From Triticum aestivum (taxonomy: Eukaryota; Streptophyta; Magnoliopsida; Poales; Poaceae): a DNA stretch of 64,000 nt. The translations under genes and the position numbers were made by a program. This document shows, one piece after another, positions 24,773 through 36,672 of this stretch (position 1 is the stretch's first letter; each line of letters begins with the position of its first letter). The notes under the pieces are model-generated. The model had not been told where the DNA came from and searched no databases. It saw nothing but the letters and a program-made list of their open reading frames with translations. Where the stretch lies: contig NC_057801.1 in NCBI RefSeq assembly GCF_018294505.1, forward strand, positions 200,388,538-200,452,537. The letters run 5' to 3'.

Positions 24773-25084
24773 TGGTATTCGAAAATTCTCCAGTTTCATG
24801 TTATTCGAAAGAAGTTTGTTTAATAAGACTTGATCAACCTTGTTAATGGATTCCTTTTGATGAGCATGAGATGGATGAATTTAGAAATCACAACTTTCTG
24901 TACCTACTTTTTACTTTTTTGTTATTTAGAATAAATAAAGCAAAAATAGTATTGTTCGCCTGTTCTCTGAATTATCCGTGCAATAAAAATTGTCCCAAAA
25001 ATAAAAGTTCTCCAAATGTGCTAAAAATTCAGTATCATTTTTTATAAAATATTTTAGAATTTCTGGCACTGAGAATGCACCAGG

Positions 25085-25145
25085 GGGCTACACTAGTGGA
25101 CCACAAGGGTGGAGGGCACACCCCTGCCTTGTGGGTCCCACGTGG
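25085..25145 (+). promoter_or_regulatory. Internal copy of the U3 core of the LTR
   Basis: ACCACAAGGGTG (25100-25111) and CTTGTGGGTCCCAC (25128-25141) are identical to the two U3 motifs at 20742-20753 and 20790-20803, in the same order and strand. GGGCAC lies between them in both. The block lies upstream of the extra ORF, in the place where an internal promoter would be expected. Promoter activity is inference. Confidence 0.6.
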
Positions 25146-25545
25146 GCACCCCTCACTTATTCCAGCACCCATCCACTTCGTCTTCCTCCAGAAAAAAAAT
25201 CATCCTGTTGCTCAAACCCGTGTTCTTGCTCATCTTGCTGCCATTTTTGATCCTTGTGCAAAGCTCCATTTGCAAAACTGTTTTGGGGGATTGTTCTATG
25301 GTATGTCACTCCTCCAATAGTCCAATTAGTTTTTGTTCTAGTTCTTTATTTATTGCAAATTTTTGCTGCTTAGGTGACCCTATTCTTGAGCTTGCATGTC
25401 AAATTTATATGGTCCAAAGTAGTTTTGATGCATGATATAGCCTCTAGGCACTTGAGGGAGTAGTTGCTATCAATTTTGTTGAGTTTGGTTCACTTCTATT
25501 TTTGAGTCCTTAAAAATTTCAGAAATTTTTCAGAGGAAGAAAGTG

Positions 25546-26540
25546 ATGAGGAGGTTGGTAAGAGGCTCTTTAAGCTGGGGTTCTAAAGAAAATGAGAATG
25601 AGAAGAAGAATAAGCCCAAGTACAACATTCCCGGCACCGCAGAGGCATCACCGACTTCCTCCATGATAAGTGTGACAAATACCTCCTACTGACTAATACC
25701 TTTGTGCAAAATTTTCACTTCCTTTATAGGGAAGATCCTCCTATGGTAGAATTTCACTTATATGATGTGCCTAAGAGAATGACTCTTTATGATTTTTGCA
25801 ATGTTTGCAAAATACCTTATGAGGGCAGCGTCAGAGAACCACGTCCTAGAGATGTGGAGGACTTTATTGCTGAGACTACTGTGGGGGAAGAGAGAGGAGT
25901 GTCGGAAGCAAGAGTCGCTAGTTTACACTTTTACCATTTTATGCTATTATTCATTATTTGCGGGAGATGTTTGATTGGTCGTGGGGAGAGTGGAGGCCTT
26001 AGTGCCCCTGACCTTTCCATTTTACACCATGCTCTATATACTGATAGAACCTTTAGTTTAGACGCTATGGTTGCTCGATGGTTGAGCTTAAACCATTCGA
26101 GGGGTCCTATTTTCAGAGGTATCTATGCTTCTCGCTTAGCTAAACATTTTGAGATACCCATTAGGCTTGATGAGAAAGAGGAGATGCTGCCACCCACTAG
26201 AAATTTGGACTATAACAATATGGTAGCGCGTGATTTTATTAAGAAGCATAAGAGAAATAGACTTCCCTAGAACTTAGTATTTAGTCAGGATACTTGTGAG
26301 ACTATTGCTCTGCCTGCTTCTTCTTTGTTCGATATTTATTCAGGCAGGTACACTATTATGCCCAAGGACATCTACAGATTTTGGGGTTTGTCACAACCCC
26401 CGATACCTGAGCCAGCACCAGTTCCTGACCCGTATCAGTAGCCTGTTTATCAGTGGGAGCCACAGGAGCTTACTAACCAGTGGAACCCTCAGGACCCTCC
26501 GCAGAATCGAGGAGAGGGTTATTTCCAGCCATGGCCCTAG
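25546..26540 (+). pseudogene. Gypsy-2 extra ORF (Athila ORF type)
   Basis: The extra protein of Athila-lineage elements, of unknown role. ATG at 25546 gives MRRLVRGSLSW, preceded by AAAAATTTCAG, a plausible splice acceptor. The conserved body runs REDPPMVEFHLYDVPKRMTL, DFCNVCKIPYEGSVREPRPR, SEARVASLHF, GRGESGGLSAPDLSILHHAL and GPIFRGIYASRLAKHFEIPI, then DTCETIALPASSLFDIYSG, a Pro/Glu-rich tail and a true stop at 26538. Frameshift near 25645; stop codons after NRLP (26268-26270) and DPYQ. Confidence 0.82.
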
Positions 26541-26561
26541 ACCAACTTAGGCCAAAAGCCT

Positions 26562-26575
26562 AAGCTTGGGGGAGT
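26562..26575 (+). other. Internal polypurine tract copy of Gypsy-2
   Basis: AAGCTTGGGGGAGT is identical over 14 bp to the terminal tract at 28638-28651, about 2.08 kb upstream of it and 22 bp after the stop of the extra ORF. Confidence 0.8.
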
Positions 26576-28637
26576 ACTTATTTCTCACCGACATTACATT
26601 CATGTTCACACACTCATTCCAGTTGTCGGTGTTCATACTTTTTCATTGTATTATCCATGTTAGTTTATTTTTTTTCTCGCTTTCTTCTTGTGTGTTTGAA
26701 AAACTTTGAGAAAAAAGAAAAATAAATAAATTTAGGTGTATCTTCTTTCCCTTCCATGTTTATTTAGTAGTACTATTAAAAGAAAACCCAAAAAGATTTC
26801 TCGTTCTTCTTTTGCTTGTTGGGAGCTCTCCCGTGTAAATAGTTTTTTCTCGTTCTTGTTTTACTTCCTTCAGAAAAATAAAAACTCTAAAAACATTTCA
26901 GTGTGTTTCTTTGAAATTCTTTTTCTTTTCTTTGGGCCGAGAGGATAAGACCACGATGAAAAATGATGAGTGGCTCTCATATGCATTATTGTTGATCTAA
27001 CAAAGAGCCCATATTACCTTGTTTTCTCCTTTGAATAAATATTTGCAGATTCCAGCTTAGTCCAATGCACATGCACTATTGTTATTATCCACACCATTCG
27101 GTCTTGCAAGTGAAAGGCAATGATGATGATATATGATGAAATGATTGACATGGAGAAAAGCTGCTACGAACTCGACCTATCTTGTTTTTGTAAATATGAT
27201 TAGTCCATCGTTCTTGATCAGCCCATTATGAATGAAACATGTTGGCAATGACAATTAGAGATTATAGTTACTCATGCCATGCTTAATTAGCTAGGAGTTT
27301 ATAATGGTTTACCTTTTGTGCCAACATGCTTTTAAAATGATTGTGATGTAGTATGATAGGATGGTATCCTACTTTGAATGATTCCAGTGGCTTGACTTGG
27401 CACATGTTCACACATGTAGTTGAAACAAAATCAACAAAGCCTCCATGATATTTATGTTCATGATGATTTATATACTACTCATGCTTGCACTCAATGTTGA
27501 TTAATCTCAATGCATGTTTATGACTGTTGTCGCTCTCTAGTTGGTCGCTCCTTAATTTTTGCTAGCCTTCACTTGTACTAAGCGGGAATACTGCTTGTGC
27601 ATCCACTTCCATAAACCCAAAGTTATTCCATATGAGTCCACCATACCTACCTATATGCAGTATTTACCCGCCGTTCCAAGTAAATTTGCATGTGCCAAAC
27701 TCTAAACCTTCAAATGATAATCTGTTTTTTATGCCCGAATCGCTCATGTAGCGACTGGCGGCTGTCAGTATCTTCCATGCTAGGTGGGTTATTCTCACGA
27801 TGAGTGTTGATTCACTTGTCATTCACGAGAAAGTGGCTGGTAATCGGGATGCCCAGTTCCATGCTCAAATCAAATCAAAATATAATATCAAACAAAACTC
27901 CCCCAGTACTGTTGTTGGTATGGACGGTACCCGTTGTTTCGAACCAGCCGTGGAGTGTGCTTGTTGGTGAAGGGGGAGTAAAAACTTTACCATTCTGTTT
28001 GGGAACCGCCTATAGTGTATCTAGTATGGTAGATGCCGAGATCTCTTGGTCGTTGCGTTGACAATGAAATCATACCACTCAAAATATTATTTATCTCTGT
28101 TTCAAAAACTCGAGCTCTCTTACCTCTGCGAAAACCTGCTTCCCTCTGCGAAGGGTCTATCTATTTACTTTTATTGTTGAGTCATCATTCTCTTATAAAA
28201 AGCACCAGTTAGAGAGCACCACTGTCATTTGTATGCTTTGCTATTAATTGATATTGAGTATTACTGTGACTTGATCTCTTTTACCATGAATTACAATGTC
28301 TAGTTAGTCCTTGATCTTCAGGGGTGCTCTGCATTTATGTTTTGCAGTCTCAGAAAGGGATAGCGAGATACCATTCTATTATATCACATCATGATTGTTT
28401 TGAAAAAGTGTTGTCATCCGAGATTTATTATTATTGCTCACTAGTTGATTACGCCATTGATGTGATTAAATGTGAGACCTAAATGTTAGTGTGAATATAG
28501 TTAGTTCATAATCTTTGCTGAAAACCTGAATGCTGGCTATCCATATTTGCAACAACAAGAGCAAACAGAGTTTGTAAAAGTTTTTCTTTATCACTTTCAG
28601 TCTATCAACCGAATTGCTTGAGCACAATCAATCGGTT
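26576..28637 (+). other. Gypsy-2 non-coding 3' internal region
   Basis: An AT-rich region without convincing ORFs on either strand, lying between the two polypurine tracts. Nothing else is recognised. Confidence 0.7.
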
Positions 28638-28651
28638 AAGCTTGGGGGAGT
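28638..28651 (+). other. Terminal polypurine tract of Gypsy-2
   Basis: AAGCTTGGGGGAGT lies immediately before the LTR start TGATACG. Confidence 0.85.
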
Positions 28652-30044
28652 TGATACGTCTCCATCGTATCTACTTTTCCAAACTCTTTTGCACTTGTTT
28701 TGGACTCCAATTTGCATGATTTGAACGGAACTAACCCGGACTGACGTTGTTTTCAGCAGAATTGTCATGGTGTTATTTTTGTGCAGAAATAAAAGTTCTC
28801 GGATTAGCCTGGAAATTTATGGAGAATATTTTTGGAATTAAGAAAAAATATTGGCAAAAGAATCAACCAGAGGGGACCCACTAGGTGACCACAAGGGTGG
28901 GGGCACGCCCTACCCCCTGTGTGCGCCCCCCGGGCTTGTGGGTCCCATGAAGCTCCACCGACCTCAACTCCAACTCCATATATTCACTTTCGGGGAGAAA
29001 AAATCAGAGAGAAGGATTCATCGCATTTTACGATACGGAGCCGCCGCTCCTGTTCTTCATCGGGAGGGTAGATTTGGAGACCGTTCGGGGCTCCGGAGAG
29101 GGGAAATCAACGTTGTCGTCATCATCAACAAACCTACATCACAAATTTCATGGTTCTCACCATCGTGCGTGAGTAATTCCATCGTAGGCCTACTGGATGA
29201 TGATGGGTTGGATGAGATTTATCATGTAATCGAGTTAGTTTTGTTAGGGTTTGATTCCTAGTATCCACTATGTTCTGAGATTGATGTTGCTATGACTTTG
29301 CTTAATGCTTGTCACTAGGGCCCGAGTGCCATGAATTCAGATCTGAACGCTTTATGTTTCCATGAATATGTTCGTGTTCTTGATCCGATCTTGCAAGTTG
29401 TAGACACCTATTATGAGTTATGATCCGCATACCCCAAGGTGACAATAATTGGGATTCTTTCCGGTGATTATCGTAGTTTAAGGAGTTCATGTATTCACTA
29501 AGTGCTAATGCTTTTTTTCGGTTATCTATTAAAAGGAGGCCTTAATATCCCTTAGTTTCCATTAGGACCCCACTGCAACGGGAGGGTAGGACAAAGGATG
29601 TCATGCAAGTTCTTTTCCATAAGCACGTATGACTATATACAAAATACAAGCCTACATTATATTGATGAATTGGAGCTAGTTCTATGTCACTCTAGGTTAT
29701 AACTGTTGCATGATGAATGCTATCCGACATAATTATCCATCACTGATCCACTGCCTACGAGATTTTCACATATTGATATTTGCTATGTTACTTTGCCGTT
29801 GCTACTGTTACAATTGCAACAAAACTGCTACTGTTACTTTTGCCACTTTTACCGATACTTCCATACTACTTTGCTACTAAATACTTTGCTGCAGATATTA
29901 AGTATTTCAGGTGTGGTTGAATTGACAACTCAGCTGCTAATACTTGAGAATATCCTTTGGCTCCCCTTGTGTCGAATCAATAAATTTGGGTTGAATACTC
30001 TACCCTCGAAAGCTGTTGCGATCCCCTATACTTGTGGGTTATTA
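28652..30044 (+). repeat. 3' LTR of Gypsy-2
   Basis: A 1393-bp copy of the 5' LTR. The last bases are TTATTA instead of TTATCA, a mutated terminus. GTCAC follows. Confidence 0.94.
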
Positions 30045-30511
30045 GTCACCACCCACTATGACCGGCAGGCGCGCAGCCGACACCTTTCTTGTGAGTTCAT
30101 CAAGGAAGGATGTAGATCGACGATGGTTAGTGGGGCCATAGACTATGATGACCTCCCAGTTGAAGGTGAGGGCATGTCAAACAGCTCCATACTAACAAAT
30201 AACTCTCCCCTATCCATACCACCCACCTCAAAGGTGGCATCCTTAACACCTAGCAGGATGCCACGCGAGTGCCCGACGATCCCACTAGAAGGGAGCCAAT
30301 GCTAGGCAAACAGGTGGGAGCTTAGCCATTCAAGCTCAGACAAGGAGAATATTGTGCGCATGGTTTCTTGAATTGCTATGATGTCTATCCGCTCATCTCG
30401 CATGTACTCTATGAGCTTAGCCTTTCATCTCGCATGGTCTCTTGCCGAAACCACGAATATACCAGAAAAGGGTCCGCATTAAGCAGCCATCGGGGGGCTG
30501 CTTGACCCCAG
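30045..30511 (-). mobile_element. LINE fragment, 5' piece: start of the endonuclease
   Basis: On minus, IRGFGKR near 30450 is the first motif of the ORF2 endonuclease, followed by RIDIIAIQE-type sequence with stops and VIIVYGPTNHRRSTSFLDEL near 30130. This leads through the GTCAC duplication into FNLIRFAKD at 20500. Several stops are present. The 5' border is the LTR of Maximus-A, so the upstream part (ORF1) is either beyond it outside the window or was never present. Confidence 0.85.
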
Positions 30512-31848
30512 GTGAAAGTGCTAGTATTCGACTGGAGGGGGTGAATAGGCGATTTTTATGAGAGTCTTCAAAACAGGGCTGCTTTGAAGACAAACGATAG
30601 AAATGAACCTATTGACATGCAGCGGAAGGTAGACTACAGTAGACAAGCCATAATGAAGTAAGCAATGTAGTGAAAGCACGAAGACTATCAGCAGCTAGGT
30701 AGTATGGATCAGGATGGAAGATAGTATGAAGCCAAACAGTAAACAGTCTTCACACAATGAAGTCAATTAGACCAGGCAAGTGGGCAAAGACTTCATGAAG
30801 ACAAACTGTAAGTAAGGTGAGAGAGGAAGGATAGAACCAGCTGCTCGGAGAGGACAAGGGATTTGTTGGACCAGTTCCAGTTGCTGTGACAACTGTACGT
30901 CTGGTTAGGGAGGCCGAGATTCAACTCAGAAGACCGTGTCTTCACCTTATTCCCCTTGAGCTAAGAACACTTAGTCCTCGCCCAATCACTCTGGTAAGTC
31001 TTCAAGGGAGACTTCCAAACCTTCACAGACTTTGTTCACCAGCAATCCACAACAACTCTTGGATGCTCAGAACGTGATGCCTAACCGGCTGGAGGATTCA
31101 CAGTCCTCAAGTGTAATAAATCTTCAGATCATGCGGATAGAAATACTTCAGTGATGCCTAACACTCTTTGACTCTGGGTGTTTTGGGCTTTCTCCTTGCA
31201 AGGATTTCTCTCTCAAAGGCTTCGGAGGTGGGTTGCTCTCAAACAACAAAAGCTGTGCACTAACTCTGAGCAGCCACCAATTTATGTTGTAGGGTGTGGG
31301 CTATTTATAGCCAGGAGGCAAGTAGACCTGAGTTGTCCAAAATGACCCTGGGTCACTATGGAATTGACACGAGTCCAACAGTCAGATTTCAAACACATGC
31401 GGCATCTTAGCTTGGGCTACAAGCAAAGCGGACTCATCCAGCTCTGGATAAGATTTGCTCTCATTGTCTTCGCTCGAAGACATAGGATTTGGTTGAGCAT
31501 CACATCAGTCACTCAGACTTTGTTCATTTGTACCCCACTTAACAGTACGGTGGTTCCTATGACTCAACAAAAAGAAAAGGAAACTATGAAACAACTATGT
31601 CTTCGCACTCCATAGTCTTCACGCGATGTCTTCTCCTGTCATAGTCTTCAATGTTTATATCTTCACAGACCACCATTTTTCTTCAATGTCTTCAAACATT
31701 TTTAGGGGTCATTTCTGGTAGGTAAACCGAATCAATATGGGACTACTACCTGTGTTATCTTGCAATTCTCACAAACACATTAGTCCCTCAACCAAGTTTG
31801 TCCTCAATACTCCAAAACCAACTAGGGGTGGCACTAGATGCACTTATA
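30512..31848 (-). repeat. 3' LTR of Maximus-A
   Basis: About 1337 bp, matching 35338-36672. On plus it starts TGAAAGTGCTAG and ends CTAGATGCACTTATA. TATAAATA on minus lies at 31302-31309. TCTTC/GAAGA-type motifs are very frequent. Confidence 0.9.
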
Positions 31849-31862
31849 ATCTCCCCCTTTTT
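31849..31862 (-). other. Terminal polypurine tract of Maximus-A
   Basis: AAAAAGGGGGAGAT on minus abuts the LTR. A second tract, CAAAAGGGGGAGAAG, is at 32300-32314, just after the stop of the extra ORF. Confidence 0.82.
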
Positions 31863-32351
31863 GGTGATTGATGACAAACTGGTTGAAGTTTTCAACGGTG
31901 ATAAAAATATGTGAAAGTTTAGTGTTGTGAGTATTGTCTTCATACATATGATGAGGCTCCCCCTGAAGATGTGCATATAAATGGTTTGCTTTTGAATGCA
32001 AATGCACATGGCAGGTTTTGCTTTGTGGAGGCCATCTTCAAAGTGTGAAGACAATACATTATGCATATAAGTAAATAACGAAGATAATGATATGCATAAT
32101 GGAAAATGGACATCTCCAGAATGACTTCATGCAGAATTTATCATCGCATCACAGAATAGCAGAAAAAGTAGCAGACGACCATTAAGTTTAAGTGTTACAA
32201 CTTAGAGAACCAAATGTTTCAAAAGACGAGAGTTGTAAGAACTTGGCAAAATAATGCAGCCACCCATGAGGACCCGCTTGAAGACTATCAACTCATATGC
32301 TTCTCCCCCTTTTGTCAGTAATGACCAAAAAGGTTTGAGGACATAGAGCAT

Positions 32352-35337
32352 CTACTCGTTCCTAGAAGGAGCAGATGGTGGAGCAGGGTCGACGTTGGAG
32401 TTTGGTGGTGCAGTAGGGCCTGGTGTAGAGTTGATATGCAGTGGAATCATTGTCGGTGAAGTGGCGTCGTCTTCTTCATCGACGACATTCGAAACAACAG
32501 TTGTAGCCAAAGATGAGTACTCAGAATCTTCAAGTGAGGGAGTATGGCGCCAGCTTGCATTAGGTGGAGGCCTGGAGTCAAACTTGAAGCTTTCGGTGAA
32601 GCCATCCGCTCGAAGATCATCTTCAGAACACAGTAGAGTTAGGCTCTTCTAGGACCGCCGCGCATTTTCATGGGCAACGAATGAGTTCTTGGGGGCCAAA
32701 TTGCGAATGCGATTGACATCCACCAAGAGACTATGCATTTGACACTTCAGCTTGTCGTGGTGCTTGTCCTGCTTCTGATGTAAGGCCACAAGCAGCTGTC
32801 GGTCATTGAGTACACGAGAACACTTCCGAGGCCTTTGAGCAATTGTACTAGCAGTGGCTTCGGTATTTGCACAGTGAGGCAGACGCACATTGCCAGCAAG
32901 AGGATACACAGGAACAACAACATTTGGAACATGAACCCCTTATATGGGCTATGTGAAGCTTTGATGATCAGCATTCTGAAGATATATCGACTCCTTTGCA
33001 GGTCGGGATAGATGGCTTCAACTGATAGATCAACCTCAGGCAAAAAGATAAGATGGTTGCGCACTGAAGGCTGATAGTTGACAGTAGAATGAAGCTTGAT
33101 TAGGCGCATCACCCATGGAGCATAAAACTTCAGGCCAAACAGATCAATCCCATATGCAGCAAGTTGTCTGATGAAGAAATCCTGGGAGTTGAATCTGATG
33201 CCATTGACAATGTAGAATACCGAAGTCTTCATAGCGCCTTCAAGTTTGGCTTCAAAAGAGTGTCCCTTGGTTGGCCATAGAGTACGCCTCAGTATATGAT
33301 AAACTGTGCAGGGCAAGTACTTGAGGTCCTAGACAAAGAATTCCTTGGGATATGTTGCATATTGAGGCAATGGCTTCATCATGCTGAGCATCTGACTCAT
33401 ATTGGATTCAGGCCACTAGAAAATGCTCTGCAGTCCTTCTGTGTGGTGCTGACAACCAGGCTCGTACAATTCACCTGGAGTGGGCAGGGAAATAAGCTCA
33501 ATGATGTCCTAAGCTTTGGCTTCATGGTGCACATCACTTGTCATCCACTCAAGGATCCATGTCTTCGGGTCCCGCTAGTAGCCACGAATGTGAATAGTAG
33601 CATAGAACTGCAGTAGAAGATCTTCATTCCAGTGCTCTTTGGTTGTGACAAATTCCAGAAGTCCAGCATCATGAAAGCAATCCATGGCTTCTTCAAGACA
33701 GGGGAGGCCGGCCTTAGCTTCACAATCAAGGCGCATGTGAGGAAAGATTCTCTCTTGATTGTAGAGGACACAGGAGTAATAGCTGCGCTGTTGATAGGTC
33801 CAGAAGCGATCTGAAGAGATCCTTGGCTTCGAGTATGGATTCTTGTCACTGTCAAAGAAGGTGTTGTGGGATCTGAAGCTGTTGACACTGAAGGATCCTG
33901 GTGCTATGGCAGAACCTGGAAGTCTTGGCAGTCTTGGCTTAGGCTTCTGTACTTGTGGTCACTGCTGCACATGATAATCATATTGGGGCCCTGGACCAGT
34001 GGGAGGAACCAGAATGGGCCAGTGAACAGTGACCAACTCCATATCACGGTTGTAAGCCGTATCCAGAGTATGAGGCCTTGGGGGTGGAACAACGCCGTCA
34101 GTGGGGACCGGCGTGATAGAATCTTCAAGATTCACATTGGCTTCACGCACAACATTGGCTTCAGGCTCCACATGATCTTCAGCCATGACAGGGTCATTGG
34201 CTTCAACAATGTTTATGGCAGCTTGATTGTTCTCAACCTCCATATGGTCAACGACCAGAGGATCTTGCACAGTCACATTCTCATCGAGAATGACTTGATC
34301 TGGGGTAGGGGGTGTGGCAAATCTCTCTTCTCTCTTTCTCTTTCTTCTTCATCGGCTGATGCAGCCGGAATGTCTAACAGCTTTGGCTTCAGACTCAGGA
34401 ACTGACACAGAAGGGTTTTCTTCAGGGAACACTTGACGTGCCACTGAGCTGAATTGTTGTGAATCTTCTTCTAGGATGGTTGACATGGAGACCGATGGCC
34501 TGAGGCCTTTGCGAAACTGTTGGAACACCGGTGACGCCTTTGGCGATGCAGTGGTATCATGTAGTCGTCGTCATTCACTATTGGGTTGGTGACTTGTGCT
34601 AGTGGAGTGCGGGGTGTTTCATCATGAACTGGGGTTTCTTCTTGCGGGCGCTCAGCCCATGAATCATCCTGAGCAATTGGCGTCAATGGACGACCAATGC
34701 TGATGTATTCGCTGCTCGTTGGAGCAGGCGATGATACCAACTGATGCTCGATTTGAGGAAGAACCTCATCATCTTCAACATTGTCTTCATGACCAATGTC
34801 TTCAGCTGCGTTGGGGTCAACAGCTGGAACTTGCTCTTCTTCTTCACGAGCCTCTGTGAAAGCAGGCTGGTGGACCACAACACGTCGTTCTTGATTTGAG
34901 GAAGTAGGAGGAGCAACTGAGATGGGTTCAACAATGAGTCGCTGAGAAGCTGCAGCATGCTCTTTCTTTGAGGACTTAGTTCCCTTAGTCTTCAGCTTCT
35001 TCTCGGAAGGAGCATCGTCACAGATGTCCTTGTGCTTGCACTTCTTGGCTTCTGCTTCAGCAGCCCTTGTTTTCTTCAGCTCTGAAGCTGCTAAGGGGAC
35101 CTTAGGCTTCGAGCCTGTCATGCTGGCAGAGAAGACAATGCGAGGTTCTTCCTGTGTGGGTCTCAGCAGACTTCTTCTTCTTGGCAGCCATCTTGGGATC
35201 AATGCCAGGGCGCCCAAGAGCTTTTCGCTTCTCAGCTTCATTGTGGGCTTGAACACATTTCTCTACAAGATACTTCATGCGCTGCCTTGAGCCTTTAGCT
35301 TCAATGCGTTTCTTGTGGAACTCCTCCTTGAGGTAAT
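32352..35337 (-). pseudogene. Maximus-A extra ORF, truncated at its 5' end
   Basis: The homologue of the long extra ORF of Maximus-B. Visible blocks on minus: a basic/Ala-rich part (KKTRAAEAEAKKCKHKD) with EEPRIVFSASMTGSKPKVP at 35256-34471, an acidic-proline linker (PPPRPHTLD, WPILVPPTGPGPQYDYHV) near 34000, and the globular part (NSQDFFIRQLAA, FGLKFYAPWVMRLIKLHSTV) at 33316-32747. The end is NEX at 32352-32354. Stops and frameshifts are frequent. Maximus-B entered near the upstream coiled-coil region. No catalytic motif is recognised. Confidence 0.8.
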
Positions 35338-36672
35338 TGAAAGGGCTAGTTATCGACTAGAGGGGGGGTGAATAGGCGATTTTTATGAAAGTCTTCAGAA
35401 CATGGGAGTTTCAAAGACAAACAGTAGAACCGACACTATTCATATGCAGCGGAAGGTAGACTACACTAGACAAGCCATAGTCAAGTATTCAATGAAGTGA
35501 AAGCACGAAGACTATTACCAGCTAGGCAGTAAAGATCAAGATGGAAGGTAGTATGAAGCCAATCAGAATAGGTACTCACACAGTGAAGTCAAACAGATAA
35601 TGCAAGCAAGCAATGACTTCACGAAGACAAACTGTAAGTAAAGAGAAGTGAGAGATAGAACCAGTAGCTTCAGGAGGACAGAGATTTGTTCGACCAGTTC
35701 CAGTTGCTGTGTCAACTGTACGTTTGGTTAGGGAGGCTGAGATTCAACTCAGAAGACCGCGTCTTCACCTTATTCCCCTTGAGCTAAGGACACCTAGTCC
35801 TCGCCCAATCACTCTGGTGAGTCTTCAAGGTAGACTTCCAAACCTTCACAGACTTCGTTCACCGGCAATCCATAATGACTCTTGGATGCTCAGAACATGA
35901 CGCCTAACCGGCTGGAGGATTCACAGTCCTCAAGTGTAACAAGTCTTTAGATCACGCGGACAGAAAGACTTTAGTGATGCCAAACACTCTTTGGGCTCTG
36001 GGTGGTTTGGGCTTTGTCCTCGCAAGGATTCTCTCTTGAAAGCTTCGGCGGTGGGTTGCTCTCAAATTACAAAAGTCGTGTACTAACTCTGAGCAGCCAC
36101 CAATTTATGGTGTAGGGGGTGGGATATTTATAGCCACTGAGCAACGCGACCTGATTTGTCCGAAATGACCCTGGGTCACTAAGGAACTGACACGTGTCAC
36201 AACGGTCAGATTTTAAACACACGCGACAGCTTGACTTGGGATACAAGTAAAGCTGACTCATCCGACTCTGGATAAGATTTGCTCTCATTGTCTTTGCTCG
36301 AAGACATAGGATTTGGTTGAGCATCACTTCAGTCACTCTGACTTTGTTCACTTGGACCCCACTTATCAGTACGGTGGTTCCTATGACTCAACAAAGAAGA
36401 AAAGGGAACAACAAAACAACTAAGTCTTCGCGCTCCATAGTCTTCACGTGATGTCTTCTCATGTCATAGTCTTCAACGTGAATACCTTCACAGACCACCA
36501 TTGTCTTCAATTTCTTCACACATTTTTAGGGGTCATCTCCGGTAGGTAAACCAAATCAATGAGGGACTACTACCTGTGTTATCCAGCAATTCTCACAAAC
36601 ACATTAGTCCCTCAACCAGGTTTGTCGTCAATACTCCAAAACCAACTAGGGGTGGCACTAGATGCACTTAAA
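35338..36672 (-). repeat. 3' LTR of Maximus-B
   Basis: About 1335 bp, TGAAAGGGCTAG on plus to GCACTTAAA. TATAAATA on minus lies at 36125-36132. It is homologous to 30512-31848 over its full length. Confidence 0.9.

Larger units (their letters stand above)
20506..30044 (+). mobile_element. Gypsy-2: complete Athila-like non-autonomous LTR retrotransposon
   Basis: LTRs start TGATACGTCTCCATCG and end TTATCA (TTATTA in the right copy). GTCAC flanks it exactly (20501-20505 and 30045-30049). Order on plus: LTR, primer binding site, gag, protease, U3-like block, leader with likely intron, extra ORF, internal polypurine tract, 2 kb non-coding, terminal polypurine tract, LTR. No reverse transcriptase or integrase is recognisable. 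It inserted into the LINE endonuclease. Confidence 0.95.
30512..35337 (-). mobile_element. Maximus-A: Maximus/SIRE-type copia, 3' part
   Basis: Read on minus from 35337 down: the second half of the extra ORF, non-coding sequence with an internal polypurine tract, terminal tract, 3' LTR. It is cut at 35338 by Maximus-B, so its pol and 5' LTR must lie beyond 64000. The LTR ends against LINE sequence, and CCAGG (30507-30511) is the expected left target duplication; the right copy is not in the window. Confidence 0.85.

Noticed and set aside
30540..30620. Possible independent gene start between the LINE and the LTR
   Set aside because: The sequence recurs at 35366 as the Maximus LTR end.
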